From NCBI RefSeq assembly GCF_900090265.1, contig NZ_LT607752.1, positions 744,001-808,000 of the forward strand: 64,000 bases of DNA. Direction: 5' to 3'. This document shows, one piece after another, positions 8,109-17,106 of the stretch. The notes below the pieces were generated by a model, which was given only the letters and a program-made list of their open reading frames with translations, had not been told where the DNA came from and ran no database searches. Positions within the stretch are counted from its first letter, which is position 1. Each line of letters opens with the position of its first letter. The translations under genes and the position numbers were made by a program. This stretch comes from Micromonospora rifamycinica. GTDB taxonomy: Bacteria > Actinomycetota > Actinomycetes > Mycobacteriales > Micromonosporaceae.

Positions 8109-10517
8109 GTGTCAAAGGGTCTGCCGGGCGGCTATCACATCAAGAAGGTCCATCCAATGCTTGGGCGGCTACAGCAATATACTCTCAACAAGAAGATGAG
8201 CTTCCGATGCGTGAAGTGCTTCCGCGCGGAGGTGTCCGCCTCGATGGTTGTCGCTGCCGGGGACTGGTCTGCTTTGTGGTGTGTCGCTTGTTCGAATACC
8301 CAATTGGCAGTGAGCCCAGCAGATCGACCCGGTCGCGACCGTCCCGCCCTAGCTCACCGCGAGCGACAGGGCGCAAAAAATGGTACGGCCGGCCCGGCCG
8401 GCCAGATGCCGCGGGACATCACCTGGATCGCCACGCTCTGCCGGGAGGAAGCTCAAGGCAAAAAACTGTCGGATGCTGACAGGGAACTCCTGCGAGGGCG
8501 AGCCGGTGAGCCGGCAGTGGTTGCTGCCGTACTTTACGCGGAGCTTCTCGTGGATGCCGAACTGCGTGTTGCTGACATATCTGGTGATGTACGCACCCAC
8601 CACGAATTGACCGAGCTTCGGGACGCGTTGGTGAGTGCTCAACAGTCGGCTCGTAAGAGTTTTGAGCGTGACCACCGTCGGTTACTTGCTGAGGCAAGTC
8701 GACCGAACCGGGCGCCTGACTATCTCGATGCCATAGTCATGCGTCACGTCGCCGGTGTTTCCTTCGGTGAAGAGCTTATCCGATTGCTTGGTTCTCTAGG
8801 TCTTCGGCCGGATGCAGTCGATCTGCCAAAGGCAGATTTTTGGGGATGGCTTGCTATTCACGATGGTGTGAACGACGGTGACCTCGCGGCTGAGGTCCGA
8901 CGTCTTCGGCAACTTTCCGGTGCGGAGTTCGTCAGCGCGGCTCTGAGTGATATCAAACAAACGTGTTATGACGAGTCGTTGGCGCACGTGGCGGTGGCCG
9001 AGCAGTGGGAGCTATATGCCGAGGAAATCAAGAATAAACTGCAACGGGATCAGGAGCTCGTGGAGACTGAGCTGCGCAACCATGCTTCCCCATCAGATAA
9101 GAAGCGCTTGTTTGCTCAGCTCAGAAGGGCGGGGCAACTATATGCCCGAGCTTCAGCTAGATGCCTAGAAGCGGAGCTGATCGTCGACAACTTGCAGCTA
9201 AAGGTGGCGCAGCTACGTCGGGGGGATTCCTTCCAGAGACTGCGTGCCCGCTGTCTAGCCGAAGCCGCGAGGGCGGTGGGATCTGAAGATCCCACGCTCC
9301 ATGGATTGGTTGCCGAGACATGTGAAGAACATCGGATGACATGCGCAAAGACTCGCCGTCCCCACCCTTGTGCCGACTGTGCAGGGGAGATTGCACGAAA
9401 AGTGCGAGGGCGGATGGATGTGGCGGTGCGGTCGCTTCGAGTTGAAGGCATCGGAGATCAATCCCCTAATGCCGTTTCTGTGGAGGGTGAAGGGCTTTCC
9501 ACTGTCGTGGGCGCGGTGGACCTGGGCGATGCACCGCGCACCGTGTGGGAGAGTCGGGCAGTAGATGTGCCTAAAAGGCGTGGGGGGATCGGGTGGCGTG
9601 TCCCGTTACGCGGTGTGCATATCAAAGAAGGCTGGTGTCCGGTGCCGGACTTCGGTCTAAACGACGGTTGGCGTGGAAAGATTTTGCAACTTCGAATCTA
9701 CCACGACGATTGTCAGCATTCATTCAATCCGGAGCCTCATGGCGTTGAACTACGGTACCGCGACCGGTGGGAACTCCATGGCGTCCGTTGGCCCGATTAT
9801 CTAATTTCCGGGACGGTTCTTTCTATTCGTTGGCAAGTTGACAGATCTACGGTTACTATTCGAACCAAATTGTTGAAGGTGCCGGAGCGCGTCGAAGGTG
9901 TTAAATTCGATCACGAATACGACTCGCGTGTGGTCACCAGGGAGCATCTACCGGAAGTCGATGAAGGCGAAGCGAGGCATGGCCTTACTGTGCAGGGTTG
10001 GGTGATGCGGACAGTACGTAAGCTGGGTTATCTGAGTCCCGATGGGACGGCAACTATGCCCGGGGCGGCGTTGCGGTCAAACTGTATGGCGCAAGGCATG
10101 CCGGAGTCGCTCCTGGGCGAAATTGGTTCGTCGGTGAGCGAACTCGTCGGCCGCAAGAAGCTCTGGCAGGTGCTCGGCAGCCTAGACCAGACGGGTGTTC
10201 CGTCGGCACCTCCGCGTGCGGGAGAGAAACGTGTTCAGATGCTCCAGTATATTCCCCTCGTTGAGAAGGGGTTGACGCCTCGCCCGAAGAAAAGGTACAC
10301 GACTCGGCCTGAAAGCAAGGAGCATCGAGTTGCTGGGCATACGAGAAAACTCCCGGCAGGTAGAAAGCCGTCGGCGGAGCAGCTCGCGTTGCGCGAAGAG
10401 GCGTGTCGAGTGGCCGGGGTTGTCGAACAACCGTTGCCCGATGGAACGACGTTCGTTAGACCCCACTCGCGGGGTAAGGGGAAGCGAAATGGCGAGTATT
10501 CGAATCGCCGTCGATGA
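8109..10517 (+). CDS. Large zinc-knuckle hypothetical protein
   Basis: An 802-residue soluble protein I do not recognise. The N-terminus has two CxxC pairs (Cys34/37 and Cys58/61) that look like one zinc site. A second Cys/His-rich patch near residues 410-435 (CEEHRMTC then HPCADC) looks like another. Between them is a long helical, charged region with coiled-coil character. The last 100 residues are strongly basic (PRPKKRYTTRP, SRGKGKRNGEY), consistent with nucleic acid binding. The GTG at 8109 follows AGGGGAG. GC is lower than in core genes. The gene converges on the nuclease-like gene ending at 10578. Confidence 0.75.
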   Translation: MSKGLPGGYHIKKVHPMLGRLQQYTLNKKMSFRCVKCFRAEVSASMVVAAGDWSALWCVACSNTQLAVSPADRPGRDRPALAHRERQGAKNGTAGPAGQMPRDITWIATLCREEAQGKKLSDADRELLRGRAGEPAVVAAVLYAELLVDAELRVADISGDVRTHHELTELRDALVSAQQSARKSFERDHRRLLAEASRPNRAPDYLDAIVMRHVAGVSFGEELIRLLGSLGLRPDAVDLPKADFWGWLAIHDGVNDGDLAAEVRRLRQLSGAEFVSAALSDIKQTCYDESLAHVAVAEQWELYAEEIKNKLQRDQELVETELRNHASPSDKKRLFAQLRRAGQLYARASARCLEAELIVDNLQLKVAQLRRGDSFQRLRARCLAEAARAVGSEDPTLHGLVAETCEEHRMTCAKTRRPHPCADCAGEIARKVRGRMDVAVRSLRVEGIGDQSPNAVSVEGEGLSTVVGAVDLGDAPRTVWESRAVDVPKRRGGIGWRVPLRGVHIKEGWCPVPDFGLNDGWRGKILQLRIYHDDCQHSFNPEPHGVELRYRDRWELHGVRWPDYLISGTVLSIRWQVDRSTVTIRTKLLKVPERVEGVKFDHEYDSRVVTREHLPEVDEGEARHGLTVQGWVMRTVRKLGYLSPDGTATMPGAALRSNCMAQGMPESLLGEIGSSVSELVGRKKLWQVLGSLDQTGVPSAPPRAGEKRVQMLQYIPLVEKGLTPRPKKRYTTRPESKEHRVAGHTRKLPAGRKPSAEQLALREEACRVAGVVEQPLPDGTTFVRPHSRGKGKRNGEYSNRRR

Positions 10518-10577
10518 TCTGTTTCCTTCTGCTCTGCTCCCGCCGTCACCAGTAATGATAACCGTTGCTGTGAATGC

Positions 10578-12007
10578 TCAGGCATTGTCGTCGAGGACCC
10601 GGACGACGAGGACGGTCCCGTCGGTGCCGTACGAGTAGACCGCACCGTCGACCGGTACTGCCGGGAGCCCACGGAAGAAGGTCGGGGCGTCCCGCACAGG
10701 TAGGCGCTGATCCGACCGTCGGTCAGCCCGCGGTAGAGGTGGCTCTCCACGCCACAGAACACCTCCAGCACCCGGCCCCCGCCCAGGGGCGCGCGGTGCC
10801 GGGTGCCCTCCGCCGAGATCCCGTTCGGCAGGGCAAGCGTCGTCGCGCTGCTCGTCGCCCACGCCGGGTCCAGGTCGAACAGGACCGGCTGGGATGTCCG
10901 ATCCTCCGTACCCCGCTGCCGTGGGGTGGCGTAATCACCGGCGGTGGCGCTGTTGCCGGCGAACAGCAGTGCGGTGGCTGCCACGGCACGGGTCAGGATC
11001 TGGGTGAACCAGCCACGCTCCGGCTCGGGTACGTCGAAGACCTGGGGTGCGCCGGGCGGCAACTCCTCGGCCGGCTCGGTGCCGGCCGCGCCGGCCGGCA
11101 CCGGTGGGCCGCTGGGCGGCTGCTCCGACCGGATGTCGGCAGGGGTGGCCGTACGCGGTCGCCAGAACCTGTCCTCGGGGCGGGTGCTCAACAGGCCGTC
11201 CAGCTCCGCGTCGTCGCCGGACCACAGCTCGCCGTCGCCGGGCGGATCGAGCACGTAGGCGGTGATCCCGGCCTGGGTGAGGTGCGAGGCGACCATCAGC
11301 GACGGCGGGTGTCTACCGCCCACCGACAGCGCCTCCACCTGGACGGCCGCTCGGGCGAGTTGGCCGTGGAGGAAACTCGGCGATTGGTGGGTGCCCTTGC
11401 ACTCCAGGATCACGATCTTCATCCGGCGGCGGGTCTTCGTGGCGTGGTGCCCGAGCAGGATGTAGTCCGGTCGTTTCTTGGTCGGCGAGACGGATTCCAC
11501 CGCACCGCCCCCGTCCACGAAACCGGCTTTCAACGCCACCTCGGCGTCGACCGCGTGGAACGTCCACCCCCGGAACTGGCGGCGGAGCACGTGCTTGGCG
11601 ACGACGAGGGCCAGGCCGATGCCCAACTGCTCGGACTGGGTCACCTTGTGGTGGTAGACGACCTCGTTGGCGTCGGGTGTCAGGGCGAGAAGCCCCCGTT
11701 TGGTCCTGGTCAGCGTGGCGCAGTAGCGCACGGCGGCCCAGTGCCGGGCCACCTGCGACAGCGGCGACGCGGTCAGCAGGGTGGTGGCCACGCCCAGCTC
11801 GTGCAGCACCCGCGCCGGGCTGGTCCGCAGCCCGCCGCTACCGACGTCCACCGGGAGCAACTGCTTGTGATACCAGTACGCCTCACGGTTCTTGGCGTGG
11901 GTCTGGGCATACCGCAGCACGTCGGTGACGAGCTGCTCGGAGGACTCCAGCGCCAGCAGCGACTGGTGGCTCAGCGCCCGTACGAGGGAATCGATCTCCA
12001 CGCCCAC
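10578..12007 (-). CDS. PD-(D/E)XK nuclease-like protein, frameshifted near the 3' end
   Basis: The protein carries a plausible PD-(D/E)XK nuclease core: Pro-Asp at residues 180-181 (RPDYILLG) and, after a basic beta-hairpin, ExK at 202-204 (KIVILECKG). The N-terminal 150 residues are helical. After a Pro-rich linker there is a hydrophobic helix (ILTRAVAATALLFAG) and a C-terminal domain. Near 10691-10693 (CCC on the + strand) the frame shifts: the open frame runs on to 10235 as low-quality sequence, whereas the other frame gives a natural end (FFRGLPAVPVDGAVYSYG, then VLVVRVLDDNA, stop at 10578). One extra G would restore a 476-residue protein. This is either a base-calling error or a real mutation. 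Confidence 0.65.
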
Positions 12008-12139
12008 CCCCGGTGCCGGCGCACCGCACGCCAGGCACCCAGAGTGATCGAATAATGTCCCTACGTCAATAGCGTGAGGCTTGGTTCCGGACGTTCGCTG
12101 TCGTGTCGCCTCCGTGGTCGAGTGGGAGACGGTGTGCTG

Positions 12140-14422
12140 TCAACCGCGGTACCGACGAATCAGGTCGAGGAAGTTCCGCAGCTTGCGCACGTCCGTGGGT
12201 TTGACCGGATCGGGATTGAAGTGCATCACGTTGTTACGAACCCGACGCAGCCGGTCGAGACGCTGGATAAAGATCGTCCGGTCGAGCGGCCACCCGAGCT
12301 GCTTCCAGCAGTCCGGATCGTTGAGCACCGCCTGGTATTGACCCACGGACATCGAGTCGAACGACTTGAACGACATGCCGGCCGACCGGCATGCCTGTTT
12401 GACGGTCTCATCGTCGAACGTGTTCTGCAGGAGTTGCCGCAACTCTTGGTCGATCTCGCCGATCAGGAAGAAGGGGGTCGCGGTCTCGTCGTACTTCCGC
12501 ACCACGTCGGCGGCGGTGATGATTCCGGTGATCTCTTCCTGGTCGTCTCTGACGAAGATGAAACCATCCCGCTGGAGGGTGCCAAGCACGTCGAGAAGCC
12601 GGACGTGGTAGTCGAATACCCGGGTGGCTGCACGACGATCGATCGCGTCGCTGAAGGTGGCGTCCGCGTCACGGTGCTTGGCAGCGGCGATCGACTCCCA
12701 ACTGACTGCACCGTGGAGTGTGTGCGGGTCGGCCAGCACCGCGATCTGGGAGAAGTCGTCCACCTGCATTGCCGTGATCGCCTCTTCGAACGAGGCGGTA
12801 GGGGAAACCCAGGTCAATGACATCTCGTCGGGCAGTAGGTTGCCCAGCGTCAGCCCGACGTCGATGCTCTCCTCGTCACTGGCGGACGGCACCAACTCGC
12901 TGCTGTCGACCCCGGGCTCGACCACGGTGGCGGCGTCGTCTCCCTCGGGCAGGCCCACGATCCGGATCGTCCTGTCCAGGCCCACGGTGCGGAAGTCGGG
13001 AACGGTGGTCAGGCCGTGGTTGGCCAGGTCCGCGTCGATCTGCACACTTGCCGTCCGGTCGCGGTCCTCGACGCCCCAGTGCTTGATGAACTCGCGGACG
13101 GTCAAGGTACGAGGACGACCTGCCTCGGCGTCTGCTCGCGCCTCCTCCAGCAGGGTGAAGCGGTGTCGTGCCGCCTGAGCCTCCTCGTGTGGACCGGCGT
13201 GGTCCGCTTCCACCTCCTCGGCGACGTCCTTGAGGAGCTTTACCCGCAGTTGGTGCAGTGTCTGTCCGCTCGGCTGGACCCGCCATACCGCCCACCCGGG
13301 CACCGCGACGAGACCGGAAGCCTCCACAGCCGCCCGGGACGGGGTGCCGAACTCCCGTCCGTCCGGAAGGCGGAGCTGTCCCCGGGAAGTGACGGTCGCG
13401 CTGTATGCGGGTTCGCCGATTTTCTGCTGGTACCGCAGCTCGGTGCCAGGAGTGAGTAGCCCGGCGTCGAGCAGGTCGGAGATCCGGACGCGGCGTCCGT
13501 TGATGAGGAGCTCTCGACGGCGCTGTTGGGACGGGTCGTTCGTCATGCTGTCGCCTTCATCGGATGAGGTGGTTTCGTGCGGGGAGTCATGATCCTCGAC
13601 CTCGTCGCTGTCATCGGACCTGTGTGCGTCGGGCATCAGGGTCGGCTCTACGTGCAGGGAACTGCTTGCGGCCGTGAGGGCACGTTCGCCCGCCGATGTC
13701 TTGGTGAGCTCACCGGCGCCCATCTTCCAGCCGAGGATGGAGAGCTCGTTGGCTCCACGACCGAGTGCGGTGTCCTCATAGCTGTCGACTATCCGTACCG
13801 TCACCCGGTCGGCGTGCTCGTGCACCCGGGGTGCCAGCAGCATCAGCTTGGCCTTCCGGCTGGATGGGCGATCAGAGCGGTCATAGCCGGGTGGAGCGAC
13901 GGTGAGATCGCCCCGACGCCAAGCGTTGATCATGTCGGCGATGGCCGGATAGTCGGTTATGACGGTCACCCGATACCTCGGCATGAGCCGGCGCAGAGCC
14001 CAGAAGAGTGCCCTTGCCTCCGCCGCCAACTCCCCATCGCCGTCGAAACGGCGATGGGTCGTGGTCGCCCCGAAGCCGAAGTGGCCGTCGTCGGCGAGGT
14101 AACCCCAACCACGAGGGTGTTCATTGCTGCTCGGGTGCAACTGGTAGCAGCCCACGACAGCCACTTCGACCGCACTGTCGGTGGGAACGACGCATTGCCG
14201 TAGCTGGGCTTCCTGTATCCAGCGATCGCGGCGGATCGATTGCATCGCACCGCGCTTCACCTCCTGCGACGTGGCCGATCGCAAGGAGTCGGGATGGTTG
14301 CAGATCCGTCGTGCCTTCAAGGTGCGCCAAGGCTCGGGATGTATCCACTCACCGTCGCGTGAGACGCAGATGACGCCGCAGTGGCGGCAGATGTGCTCAC
14401 CGGTGGTTTCTGGTTTTGCCAC
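12140..14422 (-). CDS. Multidomain protein: Cys cluster, RNase H-like, RAMA, winged helix, CBS pair, HEPN-like
   Basis: A 760-residue protein. In order: a Cys/His cluster (HICRHCGVIC, second Cys near 41); an RNase H-like region about 85-235 (GWGYLADDG, then ELAAEARALFWAL, VITDYPAIADMINAW); an acidic linker; a RAMA domain about 310-390 (ISDLLDAGLLTPGTELRY, GWAVWRV); a winged helix about 455-505 (TVREFIKHWGVEDRDR); paired CBS repeats about 545-650 (FSQIAVLADP, GIITAADVV); and a C-terminal HEPN-like region with RNNVMH (RxxxxH). The winged-helix/CBS/C-terminal part is a known layout in accessory loci. The RNase H fold and HEPN assignments are from motifs only, and the last RNase H acidic position appears to be Asn. 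The start is a GTG without a strong ribosome site. Confidence 0.7.
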   Translation of the reverse strand: MAKPETTGEHICRHCGVICVSRDGEWIHPEPWRTLKARRICNHPDSLRSATSQEVKRGAMQSIRRDRWIQEAQLRQCVVPTDSAVEVAVVGCYQLHPSSNEHPRGWGYLADDGHFGFGATTTHRRFDGDGELAAEARALFWALRRLMPRYRVTVITDYPAIADMINAWRRGDLTVAPPGYDRSDRPSSRKAKLMLLAPRVHEHADRVTVRIVDSYEDTALGRGANELSILGWKMGAGELTKTSAGERALTAASSSLHVEPTLMPDAHRSDDSDEVEDHDSPHETTSSDEGDSMTNDPSQQRRRELLINGRRVRISDLLDAGLLTPGTELRYQQKIGEPAYSATVTSRGQLRLPDGREFGTPSRAAVEASGLVAVPGWAVWRVQPSGQTLHQLRVKLLKDVAEEVEADHAGPHEEAQAARHRFTLLEEARADAEAGRPRTLTVREFIKHWGVEDRDRTASVQIDADLANHGLTTVPDFRTVGLDRTIRIVGLPEGDDAATVVEPGVDSSELVPSASDEESIDVGLTLGNLLPDEMSLTWVSPTASFEEAITAMQVDDFSQIAVLADPHTLHGAVSWESIAAAKHRDADATFSDAIDRRAATRVFDYHVRLLDVLGTLQRDGFIFVRDDQEEITGIITAADVVRKYDETATPFFLIGEIDQELRQLLQNTFDDETVKQACRSAGMSFKSFDSMSVGQYQAVLNDPDCWKQLGWPLDRTIFIQRLDRLRRVRNNVMHFNPDPVKPTDVRKLRNFLDLIRRYRG

Positions 14423-14842
14423 GGAGGATTCGCCCCGTCCCTCGGTTTCAGGTCGTCGCAGCCTAGGCGATGATCGACATTACGCGGTGTCGCGAACCCG
14501 ACTTGCAATCCACAAGGGAGATTCCGTTGTCAACCACTGTGGATGCTGACGTAGCATCCTGCTGCGCGGGCTCGCCGCCGTGCTCGGCGTACCCGGGGCG
14601 CGATCTACCACAGTGGCTGGTGCCGATGGTAGCCCTCAACGCCGAGACCATCCTCTTCGCCAAGGAGGTCATGCCGGCCGAGGTGGACCAGGTGCGACAC
14701 GACAACGACCTGCTCCGGGAACGCTGTCTGCACTTCGTCGTCGGCACCCGCGCTCGCGAGGCCCGCTACGCCTCGTGGAGCGGAACACCCCGCCCGTATC
14801 TGTCGTTCGCCGCCGTTGACCGTTGGACCCCGAAGGAGAACA
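14423..14842 (+). other. Gap with a possible broken ORF
   Basis: A frame opens at TTG 14527 after AAGGGAG and reads as plausible protein for about 100 residues (LPQWLVPMVALNAETILFAK, LLRERCLHFVVGTRAREARY). It has no stop before running deep into the coupled gene at 14843. A frameshift near 14815 would end it at a TGA there. It is either a decayed gene or a leader; I do not assign a product. Confidence 0.3.
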
Positions 14843-15514
14843 GTGCCGCAGCCTCTGACTCTCGCCGAGATGCTGGCCGTGCTCGACGACCCCCGGTCGG
14901 TCTCCGACCTGCGACGTTACTATCTGGCCACCGGCGACGCGGCGTTCACCGGTGGTCAGTTCGACCATCTCGGTGGCGGCGGCGACCGCCCCGAAACGGC
15001 CGGTGCCATCACCGCCGAGGATCTGGTCGCGGTGGAACTGCTCAACGTGCGGGTGCCGCCCCGGAGCGCGCTCGACCTGTTGCAGGGGCCGCTCGGTGAA
15101 CGGGTCGCCGTCGAGCTGGCGAGGATTCCGGTCGACGTCGCGCTGGGCGCCGACAAGGCGTACCCCCTGGTGGTGGCGGGCGGTGCTGCGGACACCGCAT
15201 GGCGGGCGCTGCGTGGCGCAGACGGCATCGGGCGGGTCATCGCCGGCAAGCTGCTCGCCCGCAAGCGTCCCAGGCTGGTGCCGGTGTACGACGCGGTGGT
15301 GTCCTGCGCTTACCGCACCGGCACCGGTTTCTGGGAGTGGCTGCACGGCAGGCTCCGCGAGGAGGACGGCGTGTTGGGGCAGCGGCTCCGCGCACTGCAC
15401 GAGAAGGCGGAACTGCCCGACGTGGTGAGCCTGATCCGCGTCCTGGACGTGGTCTTCTGGATGCGGCACCGCCCCGCGCACAGCAACCCCTGCACCGGAA
15501 TCCGCCTGCCGTGA
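14843..15514 (+). CDS. DUF6308-like protein
   Basis: A 223-residue protein starting at GTG 14843 just after AAGGAG. Features that fit the DUF6308 family are a leading LDDPRSVSDLRRYY, then FTGGQFDHLGGGGDRPE, then ITAEDLVAVELLNV. The middle GRVIAGKLLARKRPRLVPVYD recalls a helix-hairpin-like segment and suggests nucleic acid contact; that is inference. The family has no known reaction. Its stop overlaps the next start (GTGA at 15511), forming a coupled operon with the 92-residue and GIY-YIG-like genes. Confidence 0.75.
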   Translation: MPQPLTLAEMLAVLDDPRSVSDLRRYYLATGDAAFTGGQFDHLGGGGDRPETAGAITAEDLVAVELLNVRVPPRSALDLLQGPLGERVAVELARIPVDVALGADKAYPLVVAGGAADTAWRALRGADGIGRVIAGKLLARKRPRLVPVYDAVVSCAYRTGTGFWEWLHGRLREEDGVLGQRLRALHEKAELPDVVSLIRVLDVVFWMRHRPAHSNPCTGIRLP

Positions 15515-15789
15515 GCCAGGACGAGCGACAGTTCACGGTACGGCTCCGGGGCGTGGGACCAGAGAAGTACGCCGACATCGTCAACGCGGTGTGGATGCAG
15601 ATGCAGGCGATCGGTTGCGACTTCACCGTCACGCCGGACGGGCAGAGCGACGCGGCCAAGCTCGACGCCCGCTGGGACGACTACAGCGGGGTCTCCTGGA
15701 CGGAGGGCGGCCGGGACGGAACCCCGCAGGCGAAGGCGGCACGCGCCCACCGGACCCGCAACCGGCGCTCCGCCGACACCGGCGAATGA
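15511..15789 (+). CDS. Small hypothetical protein in coupled operon
   Basis: A 92-residue hydrophilic protein. The first half (FTVRLRGVGPEKYADIVNAVW) suggests a small alpha/beta fold; the C-terminal 25 residues are basic (KAARAHRTRNRRSADTGE). The start GTG overlaps the previous stop, and its TGA overlaps the next ATG, so all three proteins are probably made in fixed ratio. No known family is recognised. Confidence 0.65.
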   Translation: MSQDERQFTVRLRGVGPEKYADIVNAVWMQMQAIGCDFTVTPDGQSDAAKLDARWDDYSGVSWTEGGRDGTPQAKAARAHRTRNRRSADTGE

Positions 15790-16766
15790 CGACGCGAAGG
15801 TCGACGGCCAGCCGACCCACGGAGCGCATCTGCGTCAACTGCGGGGAGATCGTCGACGGTCGGGCGAACACCCGTCGGCGTGGCCCGGACATCGCCTGGT
15901 TCGTCCACTGCCGACCGTGCGCGGACCTGGTCGCCGACCAGATGCAACCACTCGGCCTGCTGCCGGACGGCAGCGTCGACCTCTACCGGTGCCGCACCTG
16001 CGCCAGCCTCCGGGTCTGTCGCACCAAATGGCGGACCCGGTGCCACCTCTGCCTGGACGAGCGGTCCGCCGGCACGGGCCTCGCCGCCGGGGCACGCCTG
16101 CTGTCTCGACTGTCCGACGAGCCGGAACTCGCGGACCAGGTACGCCGCTTCGCCGGCCTGGCCGTCACCGACACCATCCCCACCCGGGCCGCCGCCGAGT
16201 TCCAGGCCATGATCGCGCTCGACGCGGAACTCGACAGGCGTCGCCGCGACGGCTGGGCCGACCTGGTCGGCGACGTCCACGGCCTACCCTGGTACGGCGA
16301 GCGGCAGGAATCCTTCTCGCACGGCACCTGGGGACGGCACCTGCGCTGCGACTCGTGGCAACGCCTCCGCGACCGCAGTTGCGCCCGGTGCCCACCCGAG
16401 CCCGAGGACCGGACCTTCGCCGCACTGCGCGACACGCCGTACCTGCTGTATCTGGTGCGGCACCGGGGGGTGCAGAAGTTCGGCGTCGGCGGGGTGGATC
16501 GGGTGCGGCAACATCTGCGGGCGGGTGCCCAGGTGGTGGAGGTCGTCGAGGGCCGGCACGCCGACGTCATCGAGGCGGAGGCGGACCTCAAGCGGGAGAA
16601 ACGGGCGGCGGGGGAGTCGCTGAGCTGGTGGCGTACCCGCCGGATGCCGCCGACGTTCGGAGCGGGCACCGAAGTGGTCCGGGCCGGCGTACGGATCAGG
16701 CTCGCCGACCACCTCCGCGACGGAAACGACGTGACCAGCCGCTTCACGGGCACCGGTGAGACATGA
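15786..16766 (+). CDS. Cys-rich protein with GIY-YIG-like C-terminal domain
   Basis: A 326-residue protein. The N-terminal 95 residues contain four CxxC pairs (16/19, 42/45, about 69/72 and about 86/89), enough for two zinc ribbons. The C-terminal part resembles a GIY-YIG nuclease fold: YLLYLVRHRGVQKFGVGG, an Arg in DRVRQHLRAG, and an acidic helix ADVIEAEADLKRE that would carry the metal-binding Glu. The canonical GIY and YIG triplets are altered to LYL and FGV, so activity is uncertain. Last gene of the coupled trio. Confidence 0.65.
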   Translation: MTTRRSTASRPTERICVNCGEIVDGRANTRRRGPDIAWFVHCRPCADLVADQMQPLGLLPDGSVDLYRCRTCASLRVCRTKWRTRCHLCLDERSAGTGLAAGARLLSRLSDEPELADQVRRFAGLAVTDTIPTRAAAEFQAMIALDAELDRRRRDGWADLVGDVHGLPWYGERQESFSHGTWGRHLRCDSWQRLRDRSCARCPPEPEDRTFAALRDTPYLLYLVRHRGVQKFGVGGVDRVRQHLRAGAQVVEVVEGRHADVIEAEADLKREKRAAGESLSWWRTRRMPPTFGAGTEVVRAGVRIRLADHLRDGNDVTSRFTGTGET

Positions 16767-16821
16767 CCCGATGATCCCTGCTATCGGACGAGCAGGATGG
16801 TGAACGGACCGTCTGCCGGTG

Positions 16822-17106
16822 CTACGCGATGAGGCGGTAGTTGGGGATGCCACGCTTGCGTTCCTCGGCGGGCAGGTCAAGGGAGAGCGCCCTGACCCCG
16901 TCCGGGACGGGCGCTCTGGAGAGGTGAATTCCTTCCAGACAGGTGTCGCACCAGAAGGAGGCATAGCCGTGTCGTGCCCCTGGAGGAGCGGTGAAGACGA
17001 GGCGGAGAGTCTGATGGCCGCAGTTCGGGCACGGATGATCAGAGGAGGCCGGCAGGGTGCGGTACACGACGTCGTACGCGTCCAGCCACTCGTCGAAGTT
17101 CGCCAT
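16822..17106 (-). CDS. Small zinc-ribbon protein, candidate immunity protein
   Basis: A 94-residue protein with CPNCGH and CDTC pairs about 30 residues apart, one zinc ribbon. The ATG at 17106 overlaps the stop of the secreted effector gene (TGATG) and follows GGAGG. Position directly behind a type VII effector with a metalloprotease-like tail is where the cognate immunity gene normally lies. That role is inferred from context only. Confidence 0.7.
   Translation of the reverse strand: MANFDEWLDAYDVVYRTLPASSDHPCPNCGHQTLRLVFTAPPGARHGYASFWCDTCLEGIHLSRAPVPDGVRALSLDLPAEERKRGIPNYRLIA

Noticed and set aside
14470..15099. Full-length 209-residue reading of the frame from 14470
   Set aside because: The second half is an Arg/Gly/Pro shadow of the gene at 14843. 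Only the first 100 codons look real, so I list it as a possible broken ORF.
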